Below, one piece after another: positions 44,639 to 53,194 of a stretch of DNA of 64,000 nt. The DNA lies in assembly GCA_033852135.1 (NCBI GenBank), contig JAWSVB010000016.1, forward strand, positions 193,929-257,928. Reading direction: 5' to 3'. The number at the start of each line of letters is the position of its first letter. Within the stretch, counting starts at the first letter, position 1. A program made the position numbers and the translations under genes. Under the pieces are notes generated by a model, which did no database searches, was not told the DNA's origin, and saw only the letters and a program-made list of their open reading frames with translations. Source of the DNA: QZLE01 sp033852135. Lineage in GTDB: Bacteria; Pseudomonadota; Gammaproteobacteria; QZLD01.

Positions 44639-45375
44639 TATGCTTCTCTCTTTCTCACAAGTTTACCGTCTACTATATGTAAGCCACACTCTTTGGTTTC
44701 TGGCTCTTCCCACCACCATCTTCCGGCGCGGGCATCTTCCCCCTTTTCTATCGCTCTGGTGCAACACTGACAACCAATGCTTGGATAACCTAAATCATGC
44801 AGTTCGCTATACGGTACATCTTCAGATTTTATGTAGTTCCAGACATCTTCTTCGGTCCAATCAAACAGTGGATTTATCTTGATAAGACCATTTGCCTCAT
44901 CCCACTCAATTGGTTTTACATCAGATCTTGTTGGTGATTGCTCTTGCCTTAACCCACAGATCCAAACCTTTAATGTACTGAGCTTTTTGCGCAGTGGTTT
45001 TACTTTACGAATCTGACAACACTCTTTTCTGTTATCCACTGACTCACGAAATGAGTTTGGGCCTTTTGTGTGCAATAGGTCCGCAAGCTCATCTGCATCG
45101 GGAACCATATAGGTAAAATCACACCCATATTTATCCTGGGATTTCTGTATCAAGTCATAGGTTTGCTGCGGAAGCCTGCCTGTATCTAAGGTAAAAATCT
45201 CAACCTGCGGATTAACCTTCTGCAGCATATCCAATAAAACTTGGTCTTCAGCTCCAAAACTTGATGCTAAAGCAATTTCATTGACTGCAAACTCGGAGAC
45301 AACTATCTCCAGAATCTGCGCTGCCTTTTTGTTTTGTACTTTTGCTAATAAATTATTTAGTACAACCTGATTCAT
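44638..45375 (-). CDS. cysH: APS reductase (CysH, iron-sulfur type)
   Basis: A 245-residue thioredoxin-dependent reductase. The PP-loop-derived site is SSFGAEDQVL, and the four cysteines of a [4Fe-4S] cluster are present: ECCQIRK and SIGCQCCTRA (C-x2-C with an added Cys). These cysteines mark enzymes that use APS rather than PAPS. The C-terminal catalytic Cys is in KECGLH. This fits the loss of a working APS kinase in this operon. AGGAAGG site before the ATG. Confidence 0.94.
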   Translation of the reverse strand: MNQVVLNNLLAKVQNKKAAQILEIVVSEFAVNEIALASSFGAEDQVLLDMLQKVNPQVEIFTLDTGRLPQQTYDLIQKSQDKYGCDFTYMVPDADELADLLHTKGPNSFRESVDNRKECCQIRKVKPLRKKLSTLKVWICGLRQEQSPTRSDVKPIEWDEANGLIKINPLFDWTEEDVWNYIKSEDVPYSELHDLGYPSIGCQCCTRAIEKGEDARAGRWWWEEPETKECGLHIVDGKLVRKREA

Positions 45376-45393
45376 TTACCCTTCCTGCTTTTT

Positions 45394-45460
45394 GTAGGGT
45401 GGGCACTGCCCACCATTAAAGCTTAATTCAATATTTCATGGTGGGCATTGCCCACCCTAC
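45394..45460. repeat. dispersed inverted repeat, family B
   Basis: 67-bp unit with GTAGGGTGGGC/GCCCACCCTAC ends, inner GGTGGGCA palindromes and an AT-rich centre. It lies inside the sulfate operon between the DUF2061 gene and cysH, so it is probably transcribed. Confidence 0.92.
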
Positions 45461-45478
45461 TCCTGAGATAACGCATAG

Positions 45479-45706
45479 TTAAATAATATATTCTGGTGGT
45501 TCACTACGGCCATATTTGATCTTGTCCCAAAGCCTTTCATGCTGGTAATACACGAACATTTTGGCGAAGAATTCAACTCCACCAATTGAGAATGCTAATC
45601 CCAAATCACCGCTTAATACCCATGATGCAGCAAAGGTTATTAACGTTGCAGTAATGCGCCACGACAAGGTTTTTAACAAACTGCGCTTTTTATTATCTGA
45701 TGCCAT
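45479..45706 (-). CDS. DUF2061 small membrane protein
   Basis: A 75-residue membrane protein: SLLKTLSWRITATLITFAAS with a following helix, then HERLWDKIKYG, the DUF2061 pattern. It is often found in sulfate-assimilation operons; role unknown. The ATG at 45706 is used because GGAG lies nine bases ahead; the frame opens nine codons earlier. Confidence 0.88.
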   Translation of the reverse strand: MASDNKKRSLLKTLSWRITATLITFAASWVLSGDLGLAFSIGGVEFFAKMFVYYQHERLWDKIKYGRSEPPEYII

Positions 45707-45774
45707 AATTTCTATCTCCATCACACCAAACAAGTATTCCAGATCTATCTCTTACAGAAGCTTGAGATAACCTA

Positions 45775-48201
45775 TTAACTTTTTTCAATTAACACCTTCC
45801 AGTAATTTTCTACCTTATCCTGGGAGATGATTTTGTGCCCTTCAGCCAAGACCGAGCGCGGAACATTGTCTATCGGAGCGCCATCATCAAGAAGAATCTC
45901 AAGCCGATCTCCAGCTTTCATACCTGCTAGATCAATCTTGGTTTTAACAAAATTCATCGGACAACCAACTCCGCGATAATCTTTAGACTTTACAGGGTTG
46001 GTAGAATCGATTTTAGCTTCCGTAACCGCTGGTTTTTCTTCAGCTGAATCTTCTACTAACTCATCTTCAACAGGCGTAGTTTTTTTTTCTATCTTAAAAT
46101 TAAAGGTGTTATCCATAGAGTCGTATAGTTGCAACAGACGATCACCCAGTTGGATAGAGTCATATTTATAGCTAGTTGCAATATCATTCGCGTAAATCTT
46201 GGCTACATCGATAAGAGCTAAGAATTTCTTTTCAACTATTCCGGCATCTATAAAGTGCTGTTTAAAAGCATTAAATACCTTCTCATCGGTACTGGTATCA
46301 ATACCGCGAGTAACCAGAAGCATGCGGGCGGATGATAAAATCAACTCATATATAGCTTTAGATAACTCTTTATCTTCAAGATCACTTTGAAGCTGTGCCG
46401 TTGTTTGGATCACTGTTTTACGATCAACATCGATCATATCGAACAATCCAGCTGAACATTCACCCTGCCCTAGTTTTGCAGTTGAGAAGATCTCTTTTGC
46501 ACCCCAGTCAAAGTAGTAATTTTTATCTACTTCAAATAGAGGGATTCTTTCCTGCAACTCTTCAGCGATTGACCTGGCTTTCTCTATTCCACCAGCGGCA
46601 AGAAAATCTATAAAATCTTCTTTGCCAGATGCTAGGTATTCAGCAAGAAATCTTGAGGTAAATTCTGGAACATCTTTGGAGTGAACCCAACTTACCTCTT
46701 GAGCAAATTCAGTTTCAGTTGCATTGATATTTGCGCCCAAGAAAATGTTGTAAGCAGGAATTGTTACCCCTTCACGCCTTTTAACTCTGCCTGAGAAACC
46801 AATATCTGCAGCTTGATGCTGTCCGCATCCATTGGAACAGCCAGATATATTAATTTTCAGCTTATGCAAGACCGAGCTATCGATACCATCATTGATTACG
46901 CGCTCTTGAATATGCGGTAACAACCCTTTAGGTAGGCAGATTCCAAGCTTGCAGGTATCAGCCCCTGTGCAACTGATAATATTGCCAAACAGTTGTGGAG
47001 TAGACGCAATGATGCCTCTGGTCTGCACTGCTTGGTACAACTTGAAAAGACCATCTAAATTAAGGTTTCTTATGACGATATTTTGATCCATGGTGAAACG
47101 GATAATATCGTCACCAGAACCTTCAATTGCATCGCAGATAACCTGAATATCTTCATTATAAAAATCACCCAATTTAACTGGGATTTTTGCAGAAAATAAC
47201 CCTTTTTGTTTTTGCTCTAATACGTACTCTCTTTGCCATTTTCTAAAATCTGCACTATCAACTTTAGTTGCCAAAGATGCAGTTTCAGATGGCTGAGCAT
47301 GTTTGTAGGTTTTGTTAAGTGCATCTTCTAATAACTGCTCATCATCAGACGCCTGATAGCTATTAAACTCTTCAAAGTAGTACTTTTTAAATAGCTCTTC
47401 ACCTAAATCTTCCCAAAGAAATCTAAGGCGATTTGCATGTTTATTTTTTCTATTACCATATTTATGGAATAGGTTTTTTAATGCATGTGTTACTGCAAAC
47501 ATCTCATGCACTGGGAGAAATTCATGTATAACTTTTCCAGGTCTGGCTCGGCGACCCATTCCACCTGCAACATATACCTTAAACCCTTTTTCCCCTTTTT
47601 CCCCTTTTTCCCCTTTTTCCCCTTTTTCATCTATTGCTGCGATAAAACCGAGATCTTGAATCAATGCATTGGCGCTATCATTTGCATCACTAGAAAATGA
47701 AAACTTGAGCTTTCTAGGTAGTGTCCATGAGTCTGCTTCTGCAATCAAGCGGTTTGTAAGTGCAACTACATATGGGAACACATCAAATACATCGCTATCT
47801 GAGGTTCCTGAATCAAAGGATGAGATGATATTGCGAATGGTACTACCACCACCGCCGCGGGTTGATAACCCAACAGAGTAAAGCTCTTTCATTATTGAGG
47901 TGATGCTACCAAGTTCCACGTCATGGAGCTGAAGCTCTTGCCTGGTAGTTATATGTGAATATGGCCTACCAAACCGCTGCGCTAGCTCTCCCACTTTACG
48001 CAGCTGTGGAACAGTGATAGCACCACCAGTGCAGCGGATGCGAACCATATAACTATCGTCTTTACGTTGCTCATAAACACCAAATGGAACGCGTATACCC
48101 CTAAACTGAACCGGGTGGAGATCACCATCATTAAAAGCTTGAATATTTTTTTCAAGCTCATTGATTTCAGACAATAAATTTTTCGGTGCTCTATAATACA
48201 T
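45775..48201 (-). CDS. siroheme sulfite reductase with C-terminal TusA-like domain
   Basis: An 808-residue fusion. Residues 1-540 are a nitrite/sulfite reductase hemoprotein: ferredoxin-like halves with HITTRQELQLHDV, and the siroheme-[4Fe-4S] ligands CTGADTC and CSNGC at about 410-465. An all-helical middle domain (about 560-710) is of unknown function, an acidic linker follows, and the last 75 residues are TusA-like (RGVGCPMNFVKTKIDLAGM), a sulfur-carrier fold with its Cys. The fused carrier could pass sulfide on to the HcyS system encoded upstream; that is inference. A 9-bp tandem repeat encodes five Lys-Gly-Glu units at about residues 193-207. Start overlaps the upstream stop. Confidence 0.92.
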   Translation of the reverse strand: MYYRAPKNLLSEINELEKNIQAFNDGDLHPVQFRGIRVPFGVYEQRKDDSYMVRIRCTGGAITVPQLRKVGELAQRFGRPYSHITTRQELQLHDVELGSITSIMKELYSVGLSTRGGGGSTIRNIISSFDSGTSDSDVFDVFPYVVALTNRLIAEADSWTLPRKLKFSFSSDANDSANALIQDLGFIAAIDEKGEKGEKGEKGEKGFKVYVAGGMGRRARPGKVIHEFLPVHEMFAVTHALKNLFHKYGNRKNKHANRLRFLWEDLGEELFKKYYFEEFNSYQASDDEQLLEDALNKTYKHAQPSETASLATKVDSADFRKWQREYVLEQKQKGLFSAKIPVKLGDFYNEDIQVICDAIEGSGDDIIRFTMDQNIVIRNLNLDGLFKLYQAVQTRGIIASTPQLFGNIISCTGADTCKLGICLPKGLLPHIQERVINDGIDSSVLHKLKINISGCSNGCGQHQAADIGFSGRVKRREGVTIPAYNIFLGANINATETEFAQEVSWVHSKDVPEFTSRFLAEYLASGKEDFIDFLAAGGIEKARSIAEELQERIPLFEVDKNYYFDWGAKEIFSTAKLGQGECSAGLFDMIDVDRKTVIQTTAQLQSDLEDKELSKAIYELILSSARMLLVTRGIDTSTDEKVFNAFKQHFIDAGIVEKKFLALIDVAKIYANDIATSYKYDSIQLGDRLLQLYDSMDNTFNFKIEKKTTPVEDELVEDSAEEKPAVTEAKIDSTNPVKSKDYRGVGCPMNFVKTKIDLAGMKAGDRLEILLDDGAPIDNVPRSVLAEGHKIISQDKVENYWKVLIEKS
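47584..47627. repeat. 9-bp tandem repeat inside the sulfite reductase gene
   Basis: Five T5 blocks separated by C4 (unit TTTTTCCCC), coding for GEK repeats. The unit is a multiple of three, so changes in copy number alter length and not frame. Confidence 0.95.
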
Positions 48202-48608
48202 TAGGCTAATTTTCCCTTTTCAAGTTCCAATTTTTCATGTGTCACTTCCCCAGACTGAATGCGAAATGACTTGATATCTCTGCCACCATCTTTTAGTGAA
48301 GCAATCACATAACTTATGTTTGGGTCATATGCTAATTTAATGTCCTCTTCAGATGGTCTGGCTGGTGTCTCTGGATGACTGTGATATACAGCTATGATTT
48401 CAAGCCCATTACTTCGTGCGGCTTTAACTGCAGCAAACTGTTCTTTTGGATCAAGAGCAAAGTGTTCATGACTCTGGTCTACATTAGTCATCTTATAAAC
48501 CTCTTTAACCACACCATCTTTACCAAACAGATAGCCACAGGCCTCTATCGGAAGTTCCGATTCCGCATGTACATAAATCTCTTCAAGCAGGTTCTGAGGA
48601 ATAATCAT
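48201..48608 (-). CDS. hcyD: JAMM metalloprotease (HcyD / Mec-like)
   Basis: A 135-residue zinc peptidase with a full JAMM motif: Glu in IEACGY and HSHPETPARPSEED. In Wolinella succinogenes the related HcyD trims the last Ala from the sulfur carrier HcyS to free its Gly-Gly end. The carrier in this operon ends GGGA, which fits that task. It overlaps the sulfite reductase start (TAATG) and lies downstream of the E1-like and metY genes. The alternative is release of cysteine from a carrier, as by Mec in Mycobacterium. Confidence 0.88.
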   Translation of the reverse strand: MIIPQNLLEEIYVHAESELPIEACGYLFGKDGVVKEVYKMTNVDQSHEHFALDPKEQFAAVKAARSNGLEIIAVYHSHPETPARPSEEDIKLAYDPNISYVIASLKDGGRDIKSFRIQSGEVTHEKLELEKGKLA

Positions 48609-48665
48609 TTTCTCTCCAATCAGTTTTCTTCTTTACCAGATTAGGCAGGTTAACTCATCAGCAAC

Positions 48666-49466
48666 TTATTTAAGTGAGCAAGTAGCTTGTTCATAATCGA
48701 TAAGCGATGTAATGGTTGGGTGCTCTCCACATATTGGGCAATCTGGATTTTTCTTAACCTTCACATCACGAAATCTCGCCTTCAGTGCATCAAATACCAT
48801 CAGACGATTTTCCAAAAGATCTCCATCACCAATAAGATATTTAAGGCACTCTGTCGCCTGCAGCGTACCAAGCACACCGGCAATCGCACCTAAGACTCCA
48901 GCTTCGCGACATGATGGCACAGCATTTACTGGTGGTGGCTCGATGAAGATGCAGCGATAACATGTGTTACCTGGGGTAACCGTAATTGTTTGCCCATCAA
49001 ACTTCAGGATTCCACCATGAGAATATGGTTTCCCACCAAGAACACATGCATCATTTATCAAAAATTTTGCAGGGAAATTATCGGTGCCATCAATGATAAA
49101 ATCATAATCTGCGATAAGTTCAGCGATATTATCTGCCGTTACCATATCTTGAATAGCAATCACGTTTACATCTGGGTTAAGCGCATTGATTGTCTCTTTA
49201 GCAGATATAACCTTTGGCTTTCCAATATCAGGTGTTGAGTGGATAATCTGGCGCTGCAGATTACTCAAATCCACTACATCACCATCAATAACGCCGATTG
49301 TTCCAACACCAGCCGCAGCTAGATACACTAGAATAGGGGCCCCTAGACCACCACTTCCAATTACTAATACTTTTGAGTTGAGCAGTTTTTCCTGCCCCTC
49401 TACACCGACGTTATCCAACAAAATATGCCTGCTATAACGTTCAATTTGATCTTCTGTAAAATCCAT
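48666..49466 (-). CDS. hcyF: ThiF/MoeB-type adenylyltransferase (HcyF-like)
   Basis: A 266-residue E1-like enzyme that adenylates the C-terminal Gly of a sulfur carrier before sulfur transfer. Nucleotide motif VLVIGSGGLGAP, RQIIHSTPDIG, the metal and adenylate Asp in FIIDGTDNFPAKF, and a zinc site of two Cys pairs (CYRCIF and CPICGEH). Its operon partners (carrier, JAMM protease, O-acetylhomoserine sulfhydrylase) point to homocysteine synthesis and not to thiamin or molybdopterin. Good GAGG site before the ATG. Confidence 0.88.
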   Translation of the reverse strand: MDFTEDQIERYSRHILLDNVGVEGQEKLLNSKVLVIGSGGLGAPILVYLAAAGVGTIGVIDGDVVDLSNLQRQIIHSTPDIGKPKVISAKETINALNPDVNVIAIQDMVTADNIAELIADYDFIIDGTDNFPAKFLINDACVLGGKPYSHGGILKFDGQTITVTPGNTCYRCIFIEPPPVNAVPSCREAGVLGAIAGVLGTLQATECLKYLIGDGDLLENRLMVFDALKARFRDVKVKKNPDCPICGEHPTITSLIDYEQATCSLK

Positions 49467-49486
49467 AATCTCTAACCTCTATATCT

Positions 49487-50725
49487 TTATAGATTTGAAA
49501 GTGCTTGTTCAACATCAGCTAATAAATCAGAAGCTTCTTCCAGCCCAACTGAAAGCCTAATTAGCCCTTCGGAAACACCCAGCTTGGCACGCTCTTCTGC
49601 ATCATATTCACAAAAAATAGTGGATGCCGGATGAATAATCAGCGATGTATTATCATTCAAGTTTGTTGCACGCCTTACTAACTCTAAAGAGTCCATAAAT
49701 TTATAAGCTGTCTCTTTATTTTGCAGCTCAAAACTCAACAGGCCACCATACAGCTCTTTTGAAAATGTACGCTTAGCAACAGCATGGTTTTTATCAGTTT
49801 CAAGACCTGCGTAATTAACCTTAGAGACCAAGTCGCTCTTCTGAAGATACTTAGCAACCTCCAACGCAGTCTGACTACTTTGTTTTAATCTTAGAGCCAA
49901 AGTTTCAAGTCCCAAAGTATGCAGATAAGCAGTATTTGGAGATAGTGCAGAACCAAGGTTACGGTAGACCTCTTTTCTCAATCGTGCCGTAAACGCCATG
50001 CTGCCTAGACCATGAAACTTGGAAAGAATAGGAAACTTAGTCCAATCAGCAGTGCCAAGATCTGTAACAACACCGCCTACAGATGTGCCACCACCAGAGA
50101 TATACTTAGTTGTTGAGTGGATAACGATATCAACCCCATGATCTTTGGCATGAACCAAGTATGGTGTTGTAAGCGTGCTATCCAAAACAAATACCGCGCC
50201 TTTGTCATGAGCAATCGCAGACAGCTTGTCTAGGTCAGCAAGAATAATCTGTGGATTTGCAATTGTTTCTACAAACAGTAGCTTGGTATTTTCATCAAAT
50301 GCAGCTTCAACCTCAGCCAAATCAGTATGATCTACAAACCTTACTTCAATACCCAGATTAGCCAGGGTGTTTTTAAAGAATGAATATGAATTACCAAATA
50401 GATATTTAGATGCCACGATATTATCGCCAGCAGCAACTAGATTGAAGATCGTATTGGTGATAGCAGCCATACCGGAAGCCATTGCAACTGTTGCTACACC
50501 ATCCTCGAGGATATTAATCTTCTTCTCAAAAAACTCTACTGTAGGGTTGGTAATGCGCGAATAACTATGCGCAGGTTTTTTCATGGTAAATGCATCTTCG
50601 ATATCCTGCGATGTTGCATAGTCAAATGCAGCAGTAGCATAAATTGGATATCTAATCGCACGTTGCGAATCATCTTTATTTGGTTTTGCATGTAAAACTT
50701 TGGTACTAAATTCTAAATCTTTCAT
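49487..50725 (-). CDS. metY: O-acetylhomoserine sulfhydrylase (MetY-like)
   Basis: A 412-residue PLP enzyme of the Cys/Met metabolism family. The PLP Lys is in HSTTKYISGGG, with SYSRITNPTVEFFEKK and ASGMAAI earlier in the chain. It would make homocysteine from an activated homoserine and sulfur, here probably sulfur carried as HcyS thiocarboxylate. AAGGA site before the ATG. Lies between the carrier and the E1-like enzyme. Confidence 0.88.
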   Translation of the reverse strand: MKDLEFSTKVLHAKPNKDDSQRAIRYPIYATAAFDYATSQDIEDAFTMKKPAHSYSRITNPTVEFFEKKINILEDGVATVAMASGMAAITNTIFNLVAAGDNIVASKYLFGNSYSFFKNTLANLGIEVRFVDHTDLAEVEAAFDENTKLLFVETIANPQIILADLDKLSAIAHDKGAVFVLDSTLTTPYLVHAKDHGVDIVIHSTTKYISGGGTSVGGVVTDLGTADWTKFPILSKFHGLGSMAFTARLRKEVYRNLGSALSPNTAYLHTLGLETLALRLKQSSQTALEVAKYLQKSDLVSKVNYAGLETDKNHAVAKRTFSKELYGGLLSFELQNKETAYKFMDSLELVRRATNLNDNTSLIIHPASTIFCEYDAEERAKLGVSEGLIRLSVGLEEASDLLADVEQALSNL

Positions 50726-50769
50726 TTGGCTTCCTTTTAAATTATGTATGTATAAATGCTAAGCAAAAA

Positions 50770-50982
50770 TTAAGCACCGCCACCCATAAAGTATAAAAAT
50801 TCAATCTCATCACCAGCTTTTATGACTGTATCAGAAAACGATTTACGCTCTACAAACTCACCATTTAGTTCCACAGAAACCATCTCTGGTGACTCAACCT
50901 CTTTCTCAGTAAGCAACTGTGCAACTGTTAGCTCTTGAGTTATGGTATCTTTATTGCCATTAATATTAACTTGTATACTCAT
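50770..50982 (-). CDS. hcyS: ThiS/MoaD-like sulfur carrier protein (HcyS-like)
   Basis: A 70-residue ubiquitin-fold carrier (MSIQVNINGNKDTI start, FVERKSF middle, DEIEFLYFMGGGA end). The C-terminus has an Ala after the glycines; carriers work with a free Gly-Gly end, so trimming by the JAMM protease is expected, as known for HcyS of Wolinella. ATG 50982 has an AGAGAGG site at normal distance and is preferred to 51000. It follows the Rrf2 regulator by 20 bases. Confidence 0.88.
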   Translation of the reverse strand: MSIQVNINGNKDTITQELTVAQLLTEKEVESPEMVSVELNGEFVERKSFSDTVIKAGDEIEFLYFMGGGA

Positions 50983-51002
50983 ACATACCTCTCTATACAA
51001 AA

Positions 51003-51446
51003 TTATATGTAGTAATTAATACTGTTGTTCAGTTTAGACTGCCTTTGCAGGTCATCAAGCTCTGCAAAACTGATGCTGTCGAGAATCTCTGATATCGCAT
51101 CTCCGACTTCACACCAAATTTTGTCAAATACATCTTTGGATGAACTATCACCTTCAACAGCTGATAAGGGGAAAGATAAGTTCTCCACTTTTTTTAGAGC
51201 ATCACCTAAAATAATTTGATCCGGATCTTTAGCAAGGGTATACCCACCTTTCGGCCCCTTCTTGCTAGTAATAAAGCCTTCATTCTTCAGCAGCAACAAC
51301 AACTGTTGAATATATTTAATTGTGATCCCAAGCTCTTTAGATAGCTCTTCTGCATGTACTGGTTTATTAGGATATGTATTAACCATCCTAAGTAGTATGC
51401 GCAGACAGCCATTTGCTTTACTTGTAATATTCACGAGAACAACCAT
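51003..51446 (-). CDS. Rrf2-family regulator of the sulfur operon
   Basis: A 147-residue winged-HTH protein: HAEELSKELGITIKYIQQLLLLLKN and the Rrf2 wing SKKGPKGGYTLA. It lacks the three-Cys iron-sulfur site of IscR and NsrR (only one Cys in the C-terminal half), like CymR-type cysteine regulators. First gene of the operon running to cysN, so it probably controls it, perhaps together with the CysK-linked Rrf2 protein at 52723. Start uncertain: ATG 51446 or GTG 51434, neither with a strong site. Confidence 0.85.
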   Translation of the reverse strand: MVVLVNITSKANGCLRILLRMVNTYPNKPVHAEELSKELGITIKYIQQLLLLLKNEGFITSKKGPKGGYTLAKDPDQIILGDALKKVENLSFPLSAVEGDSSSKDVFDKIWCEVGDAISEILDSISFAELDDLQRQSKLNNSINYYI

Positions 51447-51467
51447 TTGTTTAGTTAGCCTATAGTC

Positions 51468-51523
51468 AAAATAGAGTATTTATGATTTCGCTTCAATTAA
51501 AACGGTCGCAAAGTAGAGTATTT
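51468..51523. promoter_or_regulatory. repeated operator-like motif upstream of the sulfur operon
   Basis: AAAATAGAGTATTT (51468-51481) and AAAGTAGAGTATTT (51510-51523) differ in one base and are 42 bases apart, four helical turns. They lie directly before the Rrf2 gene and could be its operators or those of the second Rrf2 protein. Confidence 0.5.
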
Positions 51524-51720
51524 CAACCTATTTATCTCATAGGGTTATGCGTGATTTTTATCTATTTACTTATATTTCAGCATCTTATTAAAAACACCAC
51601 CAGCCTATTATCGCGCTTGAACCGATGGAATATTACATAATGGTCTACTATATAGATATACTATACAGAGCAACTCATTGATGTATAATCAATAAACCAC
51701 ACAGCTACAGCGAAATAAAA

Positions 51721-52551
51721 ATGAAATTCTTCCCGCTAAATATTGATAGTAAAAACATGAAATGCCTAATAATTGGTGGAGGAACAATTGCTTATCGAAA
51801 ATTAAGAATCCTTTTAAAAGGTGATTTCAAAATAACTGTGGTTGCTACATCTTGCAGCAAAGAGATGCAAAACCTAATCAAAGAGCACAATATCAAGCTA
51901 TTCACTAGGGAATTTATTGCCGAAGATATCGATAGCTACAACTTGATTGTTTCCGCAACAGATAACCAACAGGTGAATAAACTAGCTGCAGCAACAGCCC
52001 TGAGCAAAGGGCTGCTAGTTAATGTTGTAGACCAACCAGAGCTGAGCAATTTCATCTTTCCGGCGATAATTGATAGATCACCAATTACGGTAAGTATCTC
52101 CTCTGATGGACAATCCCCTACCGTATCAAGGTTCATGCGTGCAGAGTTAGAAAAGACCATCCCTTTTACAGTTGGCAAACTAGCAGAGAACGCAGCCACA
52201 ATACGCAATAAAAACAAAAACCTAGAGCCAAATAAAAAGAAAGAACTTTGGGACAACATCTTCAATAATCTATCCATGCAAAGCACTACAATAGAGATAG
52301 ATAACCAACCACCTCAAGATATGCACACAACAATACGCCTATCTTTTAGCAGCCCTGATTCCATCAAGTTACGCGACTACAGGCTTCTACATAACGCCAA
52401 TACAATCTTTTTTCCTGATAACACACCCAAAGAGATAGTTGAGTACTTTCGTAGAGAAGCAACTCAAATAAGCTATACAGAGATTGGTGAAGTTGCTACG
52501 ACCGGCATACCCACAGGATTAAGCATAACTCTCATAAATACAGACAGTTAA
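51721..52551 (+). CDS. precorrin-2 dehydrogenase / ferrochelatase (Met8/CysG N-domain)
   Basis: A 276-residue siroheme-synthesis enzyme. NAD fold CLIIGGGTIAYRKLRILL, the catalytic Asp region in VNVVDQPELSNFIFPAI, and SISSDGQSPTVSRFMRAELE. The first 190 residues match the family; the last 85 are a poorly conserved extension. It would turn precorrin-2 made by the CobA part of the fusion protein at 55005-56954 into siroheme, needed by the sulfite reductase of the opposite operon. It is divergent from that operon and leads the cysK/hem group. Confidence 0.9.
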   Translation: MKFFPLNIDSKNMKCLIIGGGTIAYRKLRILLKGDFKITVVATSCSKEMQNLIKEHNIKLFTREFIAEDIDSYNLIVSATDNQQVNKLAAATALSKGLLVNVVDQPELSNFIFPAIIDRSPITVSISSDGQSPTVSRFMRAELEKTIPFTVGKLAENAATIRNKNKNLEPNKKKELWDNIFNNLSMQSTTIEIDNQPPQDMHTTIRLSFSSPDSIKLRDYRLLHNANTIFFPDNTPKEIVEYFRREATQISYTEIGEVATTGIPTGLSITLINTDS

Positions 52552-52722
52552 CAGAATACCACCCTTTAAAACACCTAGTTCCTGTCAAAGTTTAGGGTGA
52601 AAATCATCCTTAACATTCATATTTCTATGAACTCCCCCCTATTATTAAACAAAAAAACATATACAATCCTATCTGTGCGATAGGTTTAATAGGTTATTTC
52701 TCATCACGTAAAGGTAAATTAG

Positions 52723-53127
52723 ATGAAACTATCAACTAAAGGTGTATATGGTTTGAGAGCGCTAATAAATTTAGCGTCCGCTGAATCCCCACCAGTTTTA
52801 CTTAAAGATATTGCTCAACAGGAGCAAATTTCAGAAAAATATTTGGAATCAATATTTGCATCACTGCGCAAAGTTAATATTATCGATGCAGTAAGAGGCA
52901 AAAATGGTGGGTACTCACTAGCCCTACCGGCAAATAAGATATCATTGAATAAAATAATCAACGCCCTCGAAGGATCAAATAAGTTTGCGCTGCAAAAAAA
53001 TATCCCGAAGAACTCATCAATATTAAATGTGATGAAAGAAGTTGATGATAAAATAAAAAAGCATCTAGAATCGATAACTCTAGATGATCTTTTAAGCGAT
53101 AATACAAGCTGCAACTACAGCATATAA
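52723..53127 (+). CDS. Rrf2-family regulator (CymR-like)
   Basis: A 134-residue winged-HTH regulator with the standard start MKLSTKGVYGLRALINLA, HTH QEQISEKYLESIFASL and wing RGKNGGYSLA. There is no C-terminal three-Cys cluster site. It lies 67 bases before cysK; CymR of Gram-positive bacteria senses cysteine supply by binding CysK, and this arrangement suggests the same, as inference. Confidence 0.9.
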   Translation: MKLSTKGVYGLRALINLASAESPPVLLKDIAQQEQISEKYLESIFASLRKVNIIDAVRGKNGGYSLALPANKISLNKIINALEGSNKFALQKNIPKNSSILNVMKEVDDKIKKHLESITLDDLLSDNTSCNYSI

Positions 53128-53194
53128 ACATAGTTTATATATGCACCGGTTTCACTCTACACAACAACTACAAGTTAAGTTATAGGTATCAAGA

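Noticed and set aside
47584..47627. Possible CRISPR or phase-variation tract
   Set aside because: The 9-bp unit has no spacers and keeps the frame, so it is neither a CRISPR array nor an on/off switch.
48666..51000. Thiamin (thiS/thiF) or molybdopterin (moaD/moeB) genes
   Set aside because: No other thiamin or molybdopterin genes are present; the JAMM protease, MetY and the Ala-tailed carrier fit homocysteine synthesis better.
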